Of a stretch of 64,000 bases of DNA, positions 9,446 through 20,481 are shown piece by piece; the first letter of the stretch is position 1, and every line of letters begins with the position of its first letter. The DNA is from Trichobilharzia regenti (Eukaryota > Platyhelminthes > Trematoda > Strigeidida > Schistosomatidae). A model generated the notes under the pieces. The model worked only from the letters and a program-made list of their open reading frames with translations. It was not told the origin of the DNA and did not search any database. Position numbers and translations under genes: made by a program. The stretch covers positions 16,905,925-16,969,924 of the forward strand of contig OX235266.1 in the NCBI GenBank assembly GCA_944472135.2, read 5' to 3'.

Positions 9446-10785
9446 TACCTTATTATTATTATTGTTCTCTTGGGTTCCTAGTGGAACATAGGGCTTCAAC
9501 TGCACGTCTCCACTTGCTTCTGTCTTCCATCTGCTGTACTTTTCACCTGCATCCATGTTAGTTAGTCCATACTGTTTCAACTCCTCTTCACACGATCTCC
9601 TCCATGTCACACTTGCACTGACGTCCAACTCGCCGCTTCCCTTTCGCGTTCCACTCGACCGATGGCCTGACGTGCGCGCGATGTCACCCAGCGGCCCGGC
9701 CTCCTTAGCGAGTGCCCAATCCATCTCCACTTTCTCCCGCATATTTGTTGGTTGGCGATTGCTTCTTGTTTAGTTTCTTTCCATAGTTTCTTGCTGGTGA
9801 TTCTTTCCCGCCCGGCCATCTGATATTCAGTATAGAGCCAGCGAAGACAGTTGTTGATAAAGGTAAGGTCTGCAACAGGTTGTTGGTTGGAAATATTCTT
9901 TGTGACCCGCCCGCTAAGTTTCTGATCCGTATAGAAGAACTGACTGAATTGACGTTTATATTGAAAATCCGACCGAATTTTGTTGTTGATTCTGAGCTGA
10001 GTGACGAATATTTCCAAATTGCTTTCAGGTTGATGAATGTGTTTCTCGCCCCCACCCGATTCTCGCTCGATTTGACATCCTCGTCCGTTCCAACTGGCTG
10101 CAGTTGAGATAATTGTTCCCTAGATAAGTGGATGAAGTAACCTCTTTCAAATCCCTCCCGTTGATAGTGATTGGCGCTGGATGTTGCTCTTGTTGTTGTT
10201 GGTTGAGTATTTTGATAACCTCCGTATTGTCTATGTTCACTTGGAGTCCTGTCTTCGCCGGCTGCTTCTTCGACAAGGTTTTCGGTCGGTTTTTGCTTGT
10301 AAGTCTTCAGTTTCGTGTGACATCAAACATAAATCATCCACGCGCGAAATCCACGTCTTCTAGGTTCTTCACGTCGGTCTGTCCAGGATATCCCTGTCTT
10401 CTCGTTTCCCACTGTCTGACGCATAATCCAGTCAGTCCACCACAATAAGGAATATCATTGGTGATAATAAGCACCCTTGCCTGACTCCTGTGTTTACTCC
10501 AAACGCCTCGCTGAGTTTTCCGTTGTGGATCACTTGACATGTGCCGTTGTCATACAGCTGTTGAATAAGATTGATGAATATTTGGGGCAGTGTACGCCAT
10601 AGTACTCGAGTAGTTTCCAAATTACTTCGCGGTCAACGCTGTCGAAGGCCTTCACAAAGTCTATAAAGTTGAGGTAGAGGTTTGATTGCCATTCTATGCT
10701 TTGTTCGCTGATGATGCGTAGAGCTGTAATTTGGTCAGAACATGATCTGCCTTTGCTGAATCCAGCTTGTTCTAGTCGGAATTCC
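9446..10785 (-). mobile_element. SR2-like RTE retrotransposon, 5'-truncated
   Basis: The minus strand starts inside the RT domain (RLEQAGFSKGRSCSDQI at about 10780) and runs through FIDFVKAFDSVDREVIWKLL, TGVRQGCLLSPMIFL (about 10490), and a C-terminal GRKWRWIGHSLRRPG block (about 9740). It ends in AATAATAATAA at about 9450-9465. Frameshifts separate the blocks. GAACGATG flanks it on both sides (9438-9445 and 10786-10793), a good candidate for an 8-base target-site duplication. The type of RT and the repeat tail are as known for RTE/SR2 elements. Confidence 0.8.
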
Positions 10786-10799
10786 GAACGATGCAACTA

Positions 10800-11270
10800 C
10801 TGCTTTAAAATGAATCTACTAATAAAGTCGTGGTATACAGACCAAACAGATGAATAATTTGCGTGTAATTTTCTTTTCTTTTGACCTTTGTTTCTGTGTA
10901 ATTACATAACTGTATGTAAAAAATGTTTAGTTGTCACAGTGCGCATTTAAGGTCATTAAAATGGGGTCATTGATAACATTAACAATTGGTAACACAGTAC
11001 AAACCTAGTGACACAGTCTAATACAACCGTTTAGTTAATTATGAAAAAAAAATAATGATTTAAATTTCAAAAAAAGTATTTTTCAAAATAATATGCAAAT
11101 GAACTTGTCATACTGGTCATATTTTATGCAATAGACAGGACACTTTAGAGGTCAACCATAAAACATGACAACAAATCTGACTAATACGAGTGCGATGACT
11201 GGTACTGTAGTGAGGTTTTATTAACTAGACAGTTTAAATCTGTTTGGTGGTTGGGGGCAATTTACACGCG
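10800..11270. other. AT-rich, nothing recognised
   Basis: No open frame, repeat module or RNA gene seen. Confidence 0.4.
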
Positions 11271-11274
11271 TTAG

Positions 11275-11515
11275 TAAGGTGTGTCTGCAACCATAAAAGG
11301 ATTCGAACCCACTTCACCCAAGTGACCAATTAGAACACGCATATTTTAGTCCTATAGGAAATCACTTGTCAACCTCGAAGGTTCAGGAGTAACTCGCATG
11401 ACTGCCGCGTTGAGTGACGTGGGTTTGAGTTTCATAAAGGTAATCAGTTCCTTTAAGTTTGCCTTCAGTCTCTCTTGCTGACAAGCATGAAACCGCTAGT
11501 CCAAGGTCCCCTGTA
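11275..11515. mobile_element. SINE-D scraps in both orientations
   Basis: A box B-like GGTTCGAATCC complement (GATTCGAACCC, about 11303) is in minus orientation. The plus stretch at about 11395-11490 (GTTGAGTGACGTGGGTTTGAG, then TTCCTTTAAGTTTGCC and TGCTGACAAGC) matches SINE-D at 27400-27600. Confidence 0.5.
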
Positions 11516-11522
11516 GATATGG

Positions 11523-11930
11523 GTGGAAATCTGGGGTTCAGTAGTTCTAGTTCTTGGTGTGACCGATTCTGCGTACAAATTTCAGTTCACCTGTTGCTGT
11601 GAAGCCAGGTACATCGAACGTTTGACGCACATCCTATTCAAAAGGATTCAAGAACACTATCCAGCATGGTTGCGAAAAGGAAATAGTGGTGCTATAAGGA
11701 GTACGATAATTGAACACCTCGTTAACACTGATTATTCTGCCTTAAGAAACGCCTCCTGCTTCAAAGTAATCTATACAGTGAAGAATGACCTAGCAAAGGC
11801 AATATGGCCTCGTCTTCTTTGTATCGCTGAAGCTGTGGCGGCCATTCAGTTAGAAAAACTGGAGCTGTGCATAATAAAGAGAATTACTCCAACCACTTCT
11901 ACTATCATGGTAACAACTCTGTTGATTTGA
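11523..11930 (+). pseudogene. PLE GIY-YIG endonuclease fragment
   Basis: A 135-residue open frame contains FQFTCCCEARYIERLTH (the Cys-rich start and the YIG strand, here YIE), then RIQEHYPAWLRKGN and IRSTIIEHLVNTDYS, and finally a RLLCIAEAVAAIQLEKL helix. This is the order seen in PLE endonucleases. The YIG Gly is Glu here, and there is no RT upstream, so it is not expected to be active. Confidence 0.75.
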
Positions 11931-12649
11931 CCTAACTTTTGCTTGTTTGCTTACTTTTTCTAACTATTTAAGGCTCTTACATAATTTCGCATTTTATTCT
12001 ATTTCCATGTACACTGTGAGCACAACTCTTTCATCAAACTATTCATGTTATGGCGTAACTCTTCATTAACAATCGTTCGTGACAACTCGTCACTTTTGTT
12101 ACTACCCTCTTATATCAACATCCAATTCCTCGAAACACTTTTTGTATTACGTAACGCTGCCAAAAACTTTCCAATTCTTATTTATTTATTTATTTATTCC
12201 CTTCATTTTTTCATCTTCCTTTATAAAAACTACTATTTCAATTTGTTTCCATACATAACCTGTATACACCTGTCTTCGTTAAGAATTCACTTTACATATT
12301 ACGCAACTGCTTTTTAATCCTGTGAATTTTTTTTCTGAGCTACTTGTTATTTTTTGTATTTCACACCTTCAAACTTAGATATGAAAATTATAAATTATTA
12401 TTATCTCCTTTAATTCCCTTCGCGATTATGTTAAATTACATAATAATTGTTACTATGTTAACCTACGAAGACGAAATGCGACTATACAGTAACTTTTGAG
12501 GGTAAATAGTCGGTGGGGGCGGGGGCGGGTTTAAGCTGAGTTCCTCGTTGTTTTCTCACTCTCTCTTCCCATCTCGGTGACATATTGATAGATATTTTCC
12601 ATGATTTTTATTTTAGCTGCAAGTAGCTTTTGAAACATGTACACCTTTG

Positions 12650-12875
12650 ATGATATGAGATAGTTGGAGGCGATCGGTCAGAGGAAGCCTTGGACACAAC
12701 CTAGGTTCCATGCTAGTTGGCACTCACCAATCAGCAAGGCGTTTTGTCCAACCTCGAAGGGACTCATATCCCTTCTGAGATTCGAACCAGCGTCACCCAG
12801 TGCTGCCTGCAGTCACAGACGTTATCACTGAGCTATTCGGCCTTGCGATTGATCTCCTGTAGGAGTGTAGTGGAT
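12650..12875 (-). mobile_element. SINE-D, minus
   Basis: The minus strand reads GCCGAATAGCTCAGTGATAA (a box A-like head), then a box B-like CTGGTTCGAATC (about 12780), a TCAGAAGGGATATGAGTCC block, and a 3' part with CGATCGCCTCCAACTATC. A plus copy is at 27400-27600. Confidence 0.65.
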
Positions 12876-12879
12876 ATTT

Positions 12880-13058
12880 TCACTGGACACTAGTAACTAG
12901 TGTGAAGTGTCTAGTCCTTTTACTTTGGTGCAGACTGAATGGTGATATGGTGAGCTACCTAGAATGGTGACCACATTTCAAAACTGGTTGACTGATAGAA
13001 TTCAGTCTGCACCAAAGAAAAGACTAGACACGTCACACTAGTTTAGTTACTGGTGTTC
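12880..13058. repeat. Inverted repeat near SINE-D
   Basis: 12880-12940 and 12999-13058 are near reverse complements (both contain the ATTCAGTCTGCACCAAAG string in one orientation or the other, and the CTAGACAC string). The loop is 58 bases. A related right arm lies at 27300-27360. No coding content. Confidence 0.7.
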
Positions 13059-13422
13059 AATCCAAAATACATGTACACCTATTAATAGGCTGTCATGTTA
13101 TGCTGAGTTGTTCATATATGACTCAGTTAACAACTTGGCGGCCTGTTTCAAATTCGGGCTACCAAAAATCTTCTATCTCTCTCTCTCTCTAGTGCATATA
13201 TTTTCTCTTGTTCGGTCTGTTTTAATCGATTCAGGTATGACCTCCGATGGTATTATCTACTCTTGTGTGTATTGAAAATGTCTACAAGCTTCTGATACAC
13301 AAGGTCCTACTAAATTTGAGGAATGACTTGATTGTGTTCCAAAGAAAACCTTATTCATGAAGTTGAAATTCAAAGGTGATCAAGCTTAAGATATGCTCAA
13401 AAATTGTCTCTCTCTAAAGCAG

Positions 13423-13915
13423 TCAGTTTAAGACGTTCTTTGCAGCAAAATTACATATGACGTTCACCAGCACAGCAAGCTGCTCTCTACATCTGTAAAA
13501 GATAAGCTCCCCCGTCTGGCCGCCTGCATGTGCATCTATCACTTCACCTGCTCTTGTGAAGCAAGGTACATTGGCCGTAGTCACAGGACGCTTTCTACTA
13601 CACGGATACGAGAACATATTCCAGCTGAATGGTTTTGCAAGGGAGAAAGGAAGTGTGTGCGAAGCTTACTATTCTAGAACACCCGATCGACTTCTGTCAC
13701 TCGGTCAACCCTGATCATGATTTCCAGATCATATATAGAATCAATGCTAACTCCCCGCGTTTTCTTCGTTACAGACTTCTAAAAACAGCCGAGGCTGTGG
13801 CAATTCATGACTTTAAGCCAAACACCTGTGTGTACAAAAGAAGCATATACAATGCCTACTTCTGCCTTGGCCGTAGAGGGATAGACATTTATTTATTTAT
13901 CTTGTTTATTTAGTT
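13423..13915 (+). pseudogene. PLE GIY-YIG endonuclease, frameshifted
   Basis: The plus strand encodes a CKDAL-type start and then CEARYIGRSHRTLSTTRIREH (about 13555-13620), the YIG strand and Arg helix. A two-base insertion near 13664-13670 shifts the frame; the C-terminal half (FQIIYRINANSPRFLRYRLL, KTAEAVAIHDFKPNTCVYKR) continues in another frame to 13913. The same domain is unbroken in the partner at 43151-43603. Confidence 0.75.
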
Positions 13916-14400
13916 ATTCTATGTACTTTTCCCCTATTACTACGATTATTATCATTATTATTATCACTATTCTTTCTCTGAAATATTTCCACTTGCCCCA
14001 CTAATCATTCTAAACCGAAAATTATTAATTTTAATATGTTTTACTTTTACAATATTGAATTCTATCTTATCAAATTTCACACCATGCTATGTAACATTTT
14101 ATATTCGTCTACCAATCCTATAATCATGCACTCCTTTCCAACATCTGTACACCTTATGTATTATTCTATGTGTGACATTAATTGTTTTGCCAGCTGACAT
14201 TAAACTATGATTATAATCACAAATATTTTAATTGAATTTTATACTACTACTATTATTATTATTCCATGTATTCACACCTTTGACCGAATTCCCCCACCGG
14301 ATATAATTTCTTTATAAAACCATGTATATACGATTGTACAGCTTGATAATAAATTCGTTGAAAAGAGTCTCTTCCCTGAATAATGTGTTCTTATTGTACT
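13916..14400 (+). mobile_element. PLE 3' UTR
   Basis: Non-coding and AT-rich. It matches the reverse complement of 42690-43150. Its last 70 bases (ACGATTGTACAGCTTG to CCTGAATAATGTG) also match 56640-56700. Confidence 0.65.
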
Positions 14401-15229
14401 TAAAGTGTTTAAAAGCTTCCGCTACACAAGTTCCTACTAAACTTGAGGAATGGCCTGTGGTTGTGGCTGGTAACATATCCCAATACAGCATGAGATAACT
14501 GTTCTTCAGATTTTATGTCCTTGGCTCTCAGAATGTACTTCTGAACATCTTGTACAATTGGCTTCCAACCAGATCGATATCGTGGATGGATTCCTTGAAA
14601 GAAGAAGAAGACAAAGCAGATATATATGTCACATACTGGAATGGTTTGTGCTTTATCAGCTCAGAGACCAACCACCACCGTGTGTCACAGGATGGATATA
14701 CTGTCAATTAATTCATTAATATTTTACTTGAAGATTTTCACTGTACGAAGGGAAAATACCGTGCAATAAACTCCTCGGAAAATTCTGCACATTTTATAAA
14801 TACTGTCCAGAATAAAGATTATATATTTTTTTAAATATAATTATTGAAGACTCCAAAATATGCGTTTTCTCAAGGAAGTTAATTTGTTCTTCTTTTCATT
14901 CCACCAATAGACTCCTTCCAGTATGAAGATATACAAGTGAATTCAGTAGATAGCTGACATTTTTCAAATCAACGATTTAACTGCAAATGTTTTATTGTCC
15001 TCCTAGACAACATGTTCAGTGCTGAAATGACGAAGAAAAACCAAACGGCAGGTTAGTGAAACAACTGATTACCAATATAAGTGAACACAAAGATTTGAAA
15101 ACTTGTGAAGACAATCAGTGACAATCACATTACAGTGATCAGGAAGGAGTATTATTGATGTCATTCATTCTCTTGGACTCCTCATGGAATGTTGTCATTT
15201 AGTTGACTTCAATACTGCTCAGAATCTTT

Positions 15230-15404
15230 CAGTTTTTCTCATACAATCTCCACCATTTCACCTTTCAGATTCAGGCCCAATTCTTCGTTTTCAAGCTCCA
15301 GGGCTTGGAGCTGGTGGGTGGTGTGATTCAATGATCTCTTGAGTTTGTGTCCAGTCCGCATCTGTTTCCTTCTACATATTTGTTGGGCATATGGATAAAT
15401 TTCT
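15230..15404 (-). pseudogene. SR2-like C-terminal fragment
   Basis: The minus frame contains ICRRKQMRTGHKLKRSLNH, a decayed form of the WRWIGHTLRK-type block of the SR2-like elements here. It lies directly 3' of the SINE-C tail on the same strand. Confidence 0.5.
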
Positions 15405-15645
15405 TTTCCTTCACCATCCAAGTGGAACACAAGGCTTCAAGCTAGTGGCTTGAAGTTTCTGTAGCACTGTTTAATTTACAGGATGGGGTTGCTAGCCAGC
15501 CTCACGCCCAACCTTTTCTCTTTACCAGTATTATTTGTGGCTTAGTGAGGTAAAGGAGTGCGTCCGTAGGCCGGGGATCAAACCCCGAACCATGTGCATG
15601 GTCGGCAAGCGTCCTAACCACTGTGCTACCTAGGCGCCATATGGA
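15405..15645 (-). mobile_element. SINE-C, tRNA-like head with SR2-like tail
   Basis: The minus head GTAGCACAGTGGTTAGGAC and box B-like GGGGTTTGATCCCC match the SINE-A head. The middle GGCTAGCAACCCCATCC block and the AAGCCTTGTGTTCCACTTGG end differ from SINE-A and resemble the 3' end of the SR2-like LINEs (GCCCTATGTTCC...GGAAC). Other copies: 17735-17950 (+), 62790-63045 (-), 63541-63755 (-). Confidence 0.7.
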
Positions 15646-15899
15646 TAGATAGGCAAAAATAATGATGTTAATCTGTCCGTATGAAAATGCTCAAAGGTAG
15701 GTATGTAACACTGCTCAAAATAGGTCCACAAATATCTGTCAAAATGATTATTTTTTTCATGTTCGATGAAAATACTCAATCTCTGGTGACACTTCAGATC
15801 CTTTTCACAGACGCTCTCACCATACTTTGAGGTCAGTATATTGTTATTTGGTTGATAGTGACTAAGGGTAATACCCAGAATGTGAATTTTGTTCTGTTT

Positions 15900-16270
15900 G
15901 TAACTTGTCAGATGAATGTACCTGAATCTTGATTTAGTGAGTTAAGTTGTCCTGACTGTGAATAGAGCCCAACATTTATCATCATCCCAAAAGAAGTTGA
16001 GACTGGCATAATTCAACTGCAACTCTTCTGTTACAATTTGTTAATTCATTTATTCTGCCCATTCTACTTTATTGTTCACCCCACTTATTCTTCCCTGAAC
16101 TTCTGAAGAAAGACTTTATTATATTACATAGAACACCGAAGCTTGTAAATAGGGTTAGTTATATGTGTGTGTGTTCACTTGACTCAACTACCTGACATTA
16201 TTGTCAGTGGACACTTCACTTGTTCTTCTAAACAGTTGGCTACAGTTGTAAGAACAGAAGACAAAGGCCT
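15900..16270 (+). pseudogene. CR1-like LINE RT fragment
   Basis: The plus strand, with frame changes, has the KKLRLAxIxQLQLLCYNLLIHLFCPFYF and CSPHLFFPELLKKDFIILHRTPK-type blocks found in the CR1-like copies at 18520-18912 and 28892-29113. Both ends are decayed. Confidence 0.55.
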
Positions 16271-16954
16271 GTCAACAGATCGTTTGTTAAGGAAATCAAC
16301 ACATATTTAAAGATTTTCATGCCCATTATTATAGATTATTGTTAGCAGACAAACATATTCTTCTGATTGGTTGTTTCTCTTTGTGACATTTTCTTGAAGG
16401 TCAGAGCATCTACTATCTGCTAATTGGATCCGCCTACGCAAACACACTCTTCTGTGATTGGTTGTTGAGTCAGTCTTTGTTCTTGTTTTTCTTTTCTCAT
16501 GACCAATATTTGGGAGATAAACATTGATGTAAACTACTGTCTACCGATTGGGCTAGCAGACAGCTCTTACCACACAGTTATCTTGTCTGACGCTGAAAAT
16601 CCTCTCTACTTATTCTCAACTTTCGCTTTGTATCTCCCTGGAGAGTGAAACCAGAAGAAACATCACAAGAATTTATGCTCGTACAGCTATTCAATATTAA
16701 AAATTCTACCATAGCACCATATTTAGCATGGGCTTTGTGTGTGTGAAAAGAGGGTCAGATGTCAGAAAAGAACTTATAAACAAATATAAATCAGTAGGTG
16801 AACTGCAAATTATGAGTGAAGGTTATTATTATTACATGTATTATCTATGATACAACCTACTTAAACTTCACCATGTTTCCACCAATATTTCCACAACATT
16901 TCCACCAATACTTGCCCTATTCAGGTAGGTAGGTAATTACCTGGGGTTCTAGTG

Positions 16955-17300
16955 AGAAGTCGTGACCAGTAGGGTGCAGCTGGTCGGATGTGAGTACAAA
17001 TACTCGCCGAAGACATTGGCTACCGGTTGCTCTATTTCGTGAATTGGCAGAAGTTAGAATTCATGGGCCATTGGATTGGGTCCCAGTGGCTTAATGGCAT
17101 ACGAGCTCGCCCTGTAACCAGAAGGTCCTAGGTTTAACCCCCTGTGGTGGGTGGGTACTGCTGAAGAGTCCCAAACCAGGCCGACGAAACAGCTGTCCAA
17201 TACTCCCAGCTGGTTTTCCAATGGTTCTCTAACTGATGTCAGCTCATGACGAAATCCTGTAACCAATCAAATCCCCACAAACCAACACTTGAATATTCTG
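16955..17300 (+). mobile_element. SINE-B, near full length
   Basis: The copy runs from GTGAGAAGTCGTGACCAGTA through a GAATTCATGGGCCATTGG block, a tRNA-like part (17088-17150), the hammerhead block and a 3' part (GGTTCTCTAACTGATGTCAG to CAATCAAATCCCCACAAACC). Its hammerhead core is the best in the window. Confidence 0.8.
17152..17207 (+). ncRNA. Hammerhead ribozyme candidate in SINE-B
   Basis: Stem I is GTACTG (17155-17160) with CAATAC (17198-17203), one mismatch. The core CTGAAGA (17161-17167) fits CUGANGA. Stem II runs 17168-17185 (GTC...GAC closed, with an internal bulge). The second core strand GAAA is at 17186-17189, and the stem III palindrome ACAGCTGT is followed by C at 17197, the expected cleavage site. 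All invariant core bases that I can check are present. As in Sm-alpha, stem III has no loop, which favours action as a dimer. Confidence 0.7.
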
Positions 17301-17394
17301 TTTATAGTGATGGTTTCATTATTAATATTGTTATTGTTACTATTTTAAATTTTATGTATATTCATATTTATAAAACGAGCTAAATTGATGGGAT

Positions 17395-17470
17395 ATGTGT
17401 AAAAATGCTGAAAATTCCATTCTGTATTTTTTTAGAATAATGTGATTATTATTATTATTAAGCCTTAAAT
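17395..17470 (+). mobile_element. CR1-like LINE 3' tail
   Basis: ATGCTGAAAATTCCATTCTG followed by an AGAATAATGTG and (ATT)n end matches the tails at 19840-19910 and 39445-39505. Confidence 0.55.
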
Positions 17471-17665
17471 CAATAACGGCTATTACTGGATTCACAAGAG
17501 GTGACTGTGTGACTCAGTGGCCTCGTGAAAATTGCCTTAGCATTTTAAACCATAAATAATAAGTCTGAATGTCAGTTGGAACATTATCACTCCATGAGAA
17601 CGTAAGTAAATCCATCTGATGTGTCCCAGACAGGACGAAATGAACATTCTGAACATTCCAGTCTT
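17471..17665 (+). mobile_element. Decayed SINE with hammerhead-like block (group E)
   Basis: CTGATGT (17616-17622), a perfect stem II GTCCCAGACAGGAC (17623-17636) and GAAA (17637-17640) are clear. The last A of CTGATGA is T, which should abolish cleavage. The upstream tRNA-like head is only faintly visible. Confidence 0.5.
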
Positions 17666-17734
17666 AGTCACTCTTGATCACAGAAATTCATGCATTTATT
17701 AAAAGAATTCAAGAGGATTACAATTCAAGGAAGT

Positions 17735-17950
17735 GCGCCGGTGTCACAACGGTAAAATGTTCACCAATCATGCAGGTGGTTCAGGGTTTGATCCACGGCC
17801 GCCAGCGCACTACAAATGTCGCTATACCAGTAATAAGACTGGTAAAGAGGGAAGGTTGAGCATGATGCTAGCAACAACTGCTACTGAAACTTCAAGCCAC
17901 CTCTAGTTTTAAGCCCTCGCTGTGTTCCTCTGGGAACGTAAAGGTTTTAA
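17735..17950 (+). mobile_element. SINE-C, plus
   Basis: The head GTGCGCCGGTGTCACAACGG, box B-like GGGTTTGATCC (about 17783), the GTAATAAGACTGGTAAAGAG block and the tail CTTCAAGCC...TGTTCCTCTGGGAACGTAAAG follow the SINE-C order. The tail resembles the SR2-like 3' end. Confidence 0.65.
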
Positions 17951-19513
17951 AAAAGAAAGTTCAATGACAGTAGGTAAATAAATTTTTAGATATTTCTATC
18001 TATATGAGACTGGTATGACGACTGAAGTCATGTTGAGAGTCAATCAGGAGTAAATAACCAATGAAGTTGCTCACCTACTGTAAATCCTTCTGTTGAAATT
18101 GCTTTACCATACGGTAGTGTAGTGTGTGTGTGTGTGTGTGTGACTGTGAATCTTGTCTAGCTGAGTACTCAGAGTAGTATTCTTTAGAAGTAACTTAATA
18201 TCTTTCTTATTTTTTTCTGGTTCGGTGTCCACTATGGCATTTCATTATTCATAGTTCTATAACCTATATCTAAATATGTTTCCTGTCGGACATCAGTCAG
18301 TGGTCTCAACTAAATGCCGTCATGTTGAATCCCTCAAAATGCCAGACTATTGACTTCTCTTTTAGGCATAAATGAGATCTACAAACACTAGTAAGCACTT
18401 ATGAAGCCTGTAGCATTGAGGGGACTAAAATTGAAACTAATTCTAACGAAAAATACCTCGGACTAGTTCTGTCTTCCGACCTTACTTGGTCATCTCATAT
18501 TCTAACGATTTCTAAGAAAGTGTTTCGTCTAACCTACTACATTAAGAAACTCAGACTAACTGGAATCACTCAACCTCTACTTTCACAATTTGTCAACTCT
18601 CGTATCCTACCTATTCTACTTTACTGCTCCCCATTAGTCTTTCCTGGGTTACTGAAAAAGAACTATACCATCCTGAGAAGGATGTTGAAGGTAGTTAGTA
18701 GGACTAGCGGTGTAAAACTCAGCCAGCTCGTCACAACATTAGTGGATAAGCATCTGAATACATGCGAGAAACGGTCTAAAACCATACTCTCTGACCCCCA
18801 ACACCCCCTCTATTCCCAACTCTCTCCTTGCATCTCATCAGGTAGAACCAGAAATCAGTACAAAATAATATATGCTCATTCAACTAAGTATAGGAACTCA
18901 AGGATACCCTAATTGACCTATGTTTTAAGTGACAGGGACAATGTTAGGCGTGAAACCTATGACTTGCTTTGTTGTTAATAACATAATCTTAGGCTCTTTT
19001 TATTTCTCTCTTATTTGTACTTTATAGTGAACACCTTCTTAAACATACTTAGCTACCTTAATTATTAACATTGGCTTACTTTTTTATTTTTTATTCTATT
19101 CCTTCTTTTGTGTATCGACTGGTTCCGACTATGTTAGCACCGTGAGTATTACAAAAGTGTCATGTCATTAACCACCATGTAATATTAGTTTTGTGGTTGT
19201 TTTTTGTTCGGCACTATTTAACTGACAATCTTGGTTGTGAACGCCATTATCACCATCTTAAAAATTTTATATTATGCAGGATTACTCACAGTACCATTAC
19301 AAACACCGCATTAGAGCTGACAATAAAACCCTGAAATGTCATAATATGATTGTTTAGTATAGTTCAATCAATTTAACTGATCATCTTGGTGATAAACATT
19401 TTTAATATCATTTCATAACTTCTTGTATGGTTATAGCTGTTACCGTTCACCACGCATAAACATATCATAGCTTCCACTACCCAATACTGAAATATTATTT
19501 ATTATTGTTGTTT

Positions 19514-19723
19514 TATTTTCCAATCTTGATGTGGTTTTGTTCTCTGAGCTGGATGGTTAATTTGCGAAGCTTTCATCATCCTACTGGGTGACATCTTCAG
19601 CGCATACTTCAATTTGAAGTGATGAAAGCTTCGCAAATTAACCATCCAGCTCAGAGAACAAAACCACATCAAAATTATCCACCTGAGCTACAAATCTTCT
19701 CTATCATATCTATTTTCCAATCT
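19514..19723. mobile_element. PLE mini-element with 13-base target-site duplication
   Basis: TATTTTCCAATCT occurs at 19514-19526 and at 19711-19723, flanking an insertion at 19527-19710 within a LINE 3' UTR. The insertion has a perfect 52-base inverted repeat (19527-19578 and 19620-19671; 41-base loop) and then a unique end, ACCTGAGCTACAAATCTTC to CTATCATATC. The inverted-repeat sequence is that of the PLE ends at 36510, 37800, 51095 and 52745. No protein is encoded. Confidence 0.85.
19563..19604 (-). ncRNA. Hammerhead-like motif at a PLE end
   Basis: The minus strand reads TGCG, CTGAAGA (19594-19600), a 19-base hairpin (19575-19593), GAAA (19571-19574), GCTT, CGCA. TGCG can pair with CGCA as stem I. 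Stem III would be only two base pairs (AG with CU), followed by U as the cleavage position. Very small hammerheads tied to PLEs are known, but this one could be inactive. Confidence 0.45.
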
Positions 19724-19937
19724 ACTTGGTATTTTTTGCATTTGTTGTTTTTTTGTTTTTAATGTTGTTTTTTTTTAATTTATTTTTTGAAACACTCCTT
19801 TTAAATGTTTGATAAAATTAGATACAATATTGTAGATATGTGCTGAAAATGCCACACTGTACCACTAGTACTGTTTCTGGAATAAAGCAAATTATTGTTA
19901 TTATCAGTGATGTATATAGGTGAAAATATACATGACA

Positions 19938-20480
19938 TTAATTATTATTATTATTCCTTTGGGTTCCAAGTTGGACATCGGGTTTGAGATCTCTGGCTGT
20001 CTTGTTTAACTGGCTGCACGACTACGTATATATTAGTTCTAATCCCCTCTTCGCATAGTTTCTTCCATGTCGCCATTGAAGCGACATCGGAGTCATGGTT
20101 TCCTAATCGGGTTCCCTTCGAGCACCTGGGTGGTGCATGACGTCATTTAAGCGTCTCCTCAGGGTGTTTTCACTCCATTCGTATTTCCTTCTGTGCATTT
20201 ATTGGGCGACAGTCTATTGATTGGCCCACCGTCTACCAGAGTTCCGTTCTTACTTATCATTTCTGGCCGTCTATCTTATCTTCAGTATCAGGTGAAGACA
20301 GCTTTTGATGATAATTTGCAGTAGCCTTCTGGAAATACTGTCGGTGACCTGAGGACGAATTTTCTGAACTATATACAGCCGACGACTGAATATTCGAATC
20401 TTGTTCCTTATGCTGTCTGCAAGCGATTCTCGCATTGGTTTTAGAGCAATAAAGGTGATATGTACCCACCCACTCTTTAT
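19938..20480 (-). pseudogene. SR2-like LINE, C-terminal part
   Basis: On the minus strand, mixed frames encode the SxxNKIRIF, SISRRLLQIIIKSCLHLIL and KIRWPEMISKNG-type blocks. These match the SIKNKIRIFNSN...KIRWPARKDQQ blocks of the plus copy at 30696-30962. The element ends in an ATTATTATTATTATTCC tail near 19938. The upstream part may continue at 20900-21185, beyond an unassigned 400-base block. Confidence 0.6.
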
Positions 20481-20481
20481 C

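Larger units (their letters stand above)
13240..15195 (+). repeat. Arm 1 of a 2-kb inverted pair (partner 41805-43790)
   Basis: The sequence is collinear, in reverse complement, with 41805-43790. Both contain the PLE endonuclease (13430-13915 here), its 3' UTR with the GTACAGCTTGATAATAAATTCGTTG-like block (about 14335), and a further block to a PLE-tip hairpin (14991-15030, minus). Differences are scattered and include indels, so the pair is not very recent. Confidence 0.75.
18291..19912 (+). mobile_element. CR1-like LINE, 5'-truncated, split by a PLE mini-element
   Basis: The RT palm end (NPSKCQTIDFSFRH, about 18330) leads to an open frame at 18520-18912 (FRLTYYIKKLRLTGITQPLL, then a SSGRTRNQYKIIYAHSTKYR end). 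An intact-looking 3' UTR follows, with tail GCTGAAAATGCCACACTG...GGAATAAAGC and ATTATTGTTATT. A 184-bp insertion lies at 19527-19710. The start at 18291 is abrupt, as for a 5'-truncated insertion. The catalytic YADD part is absent. Confidence 0.75.
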
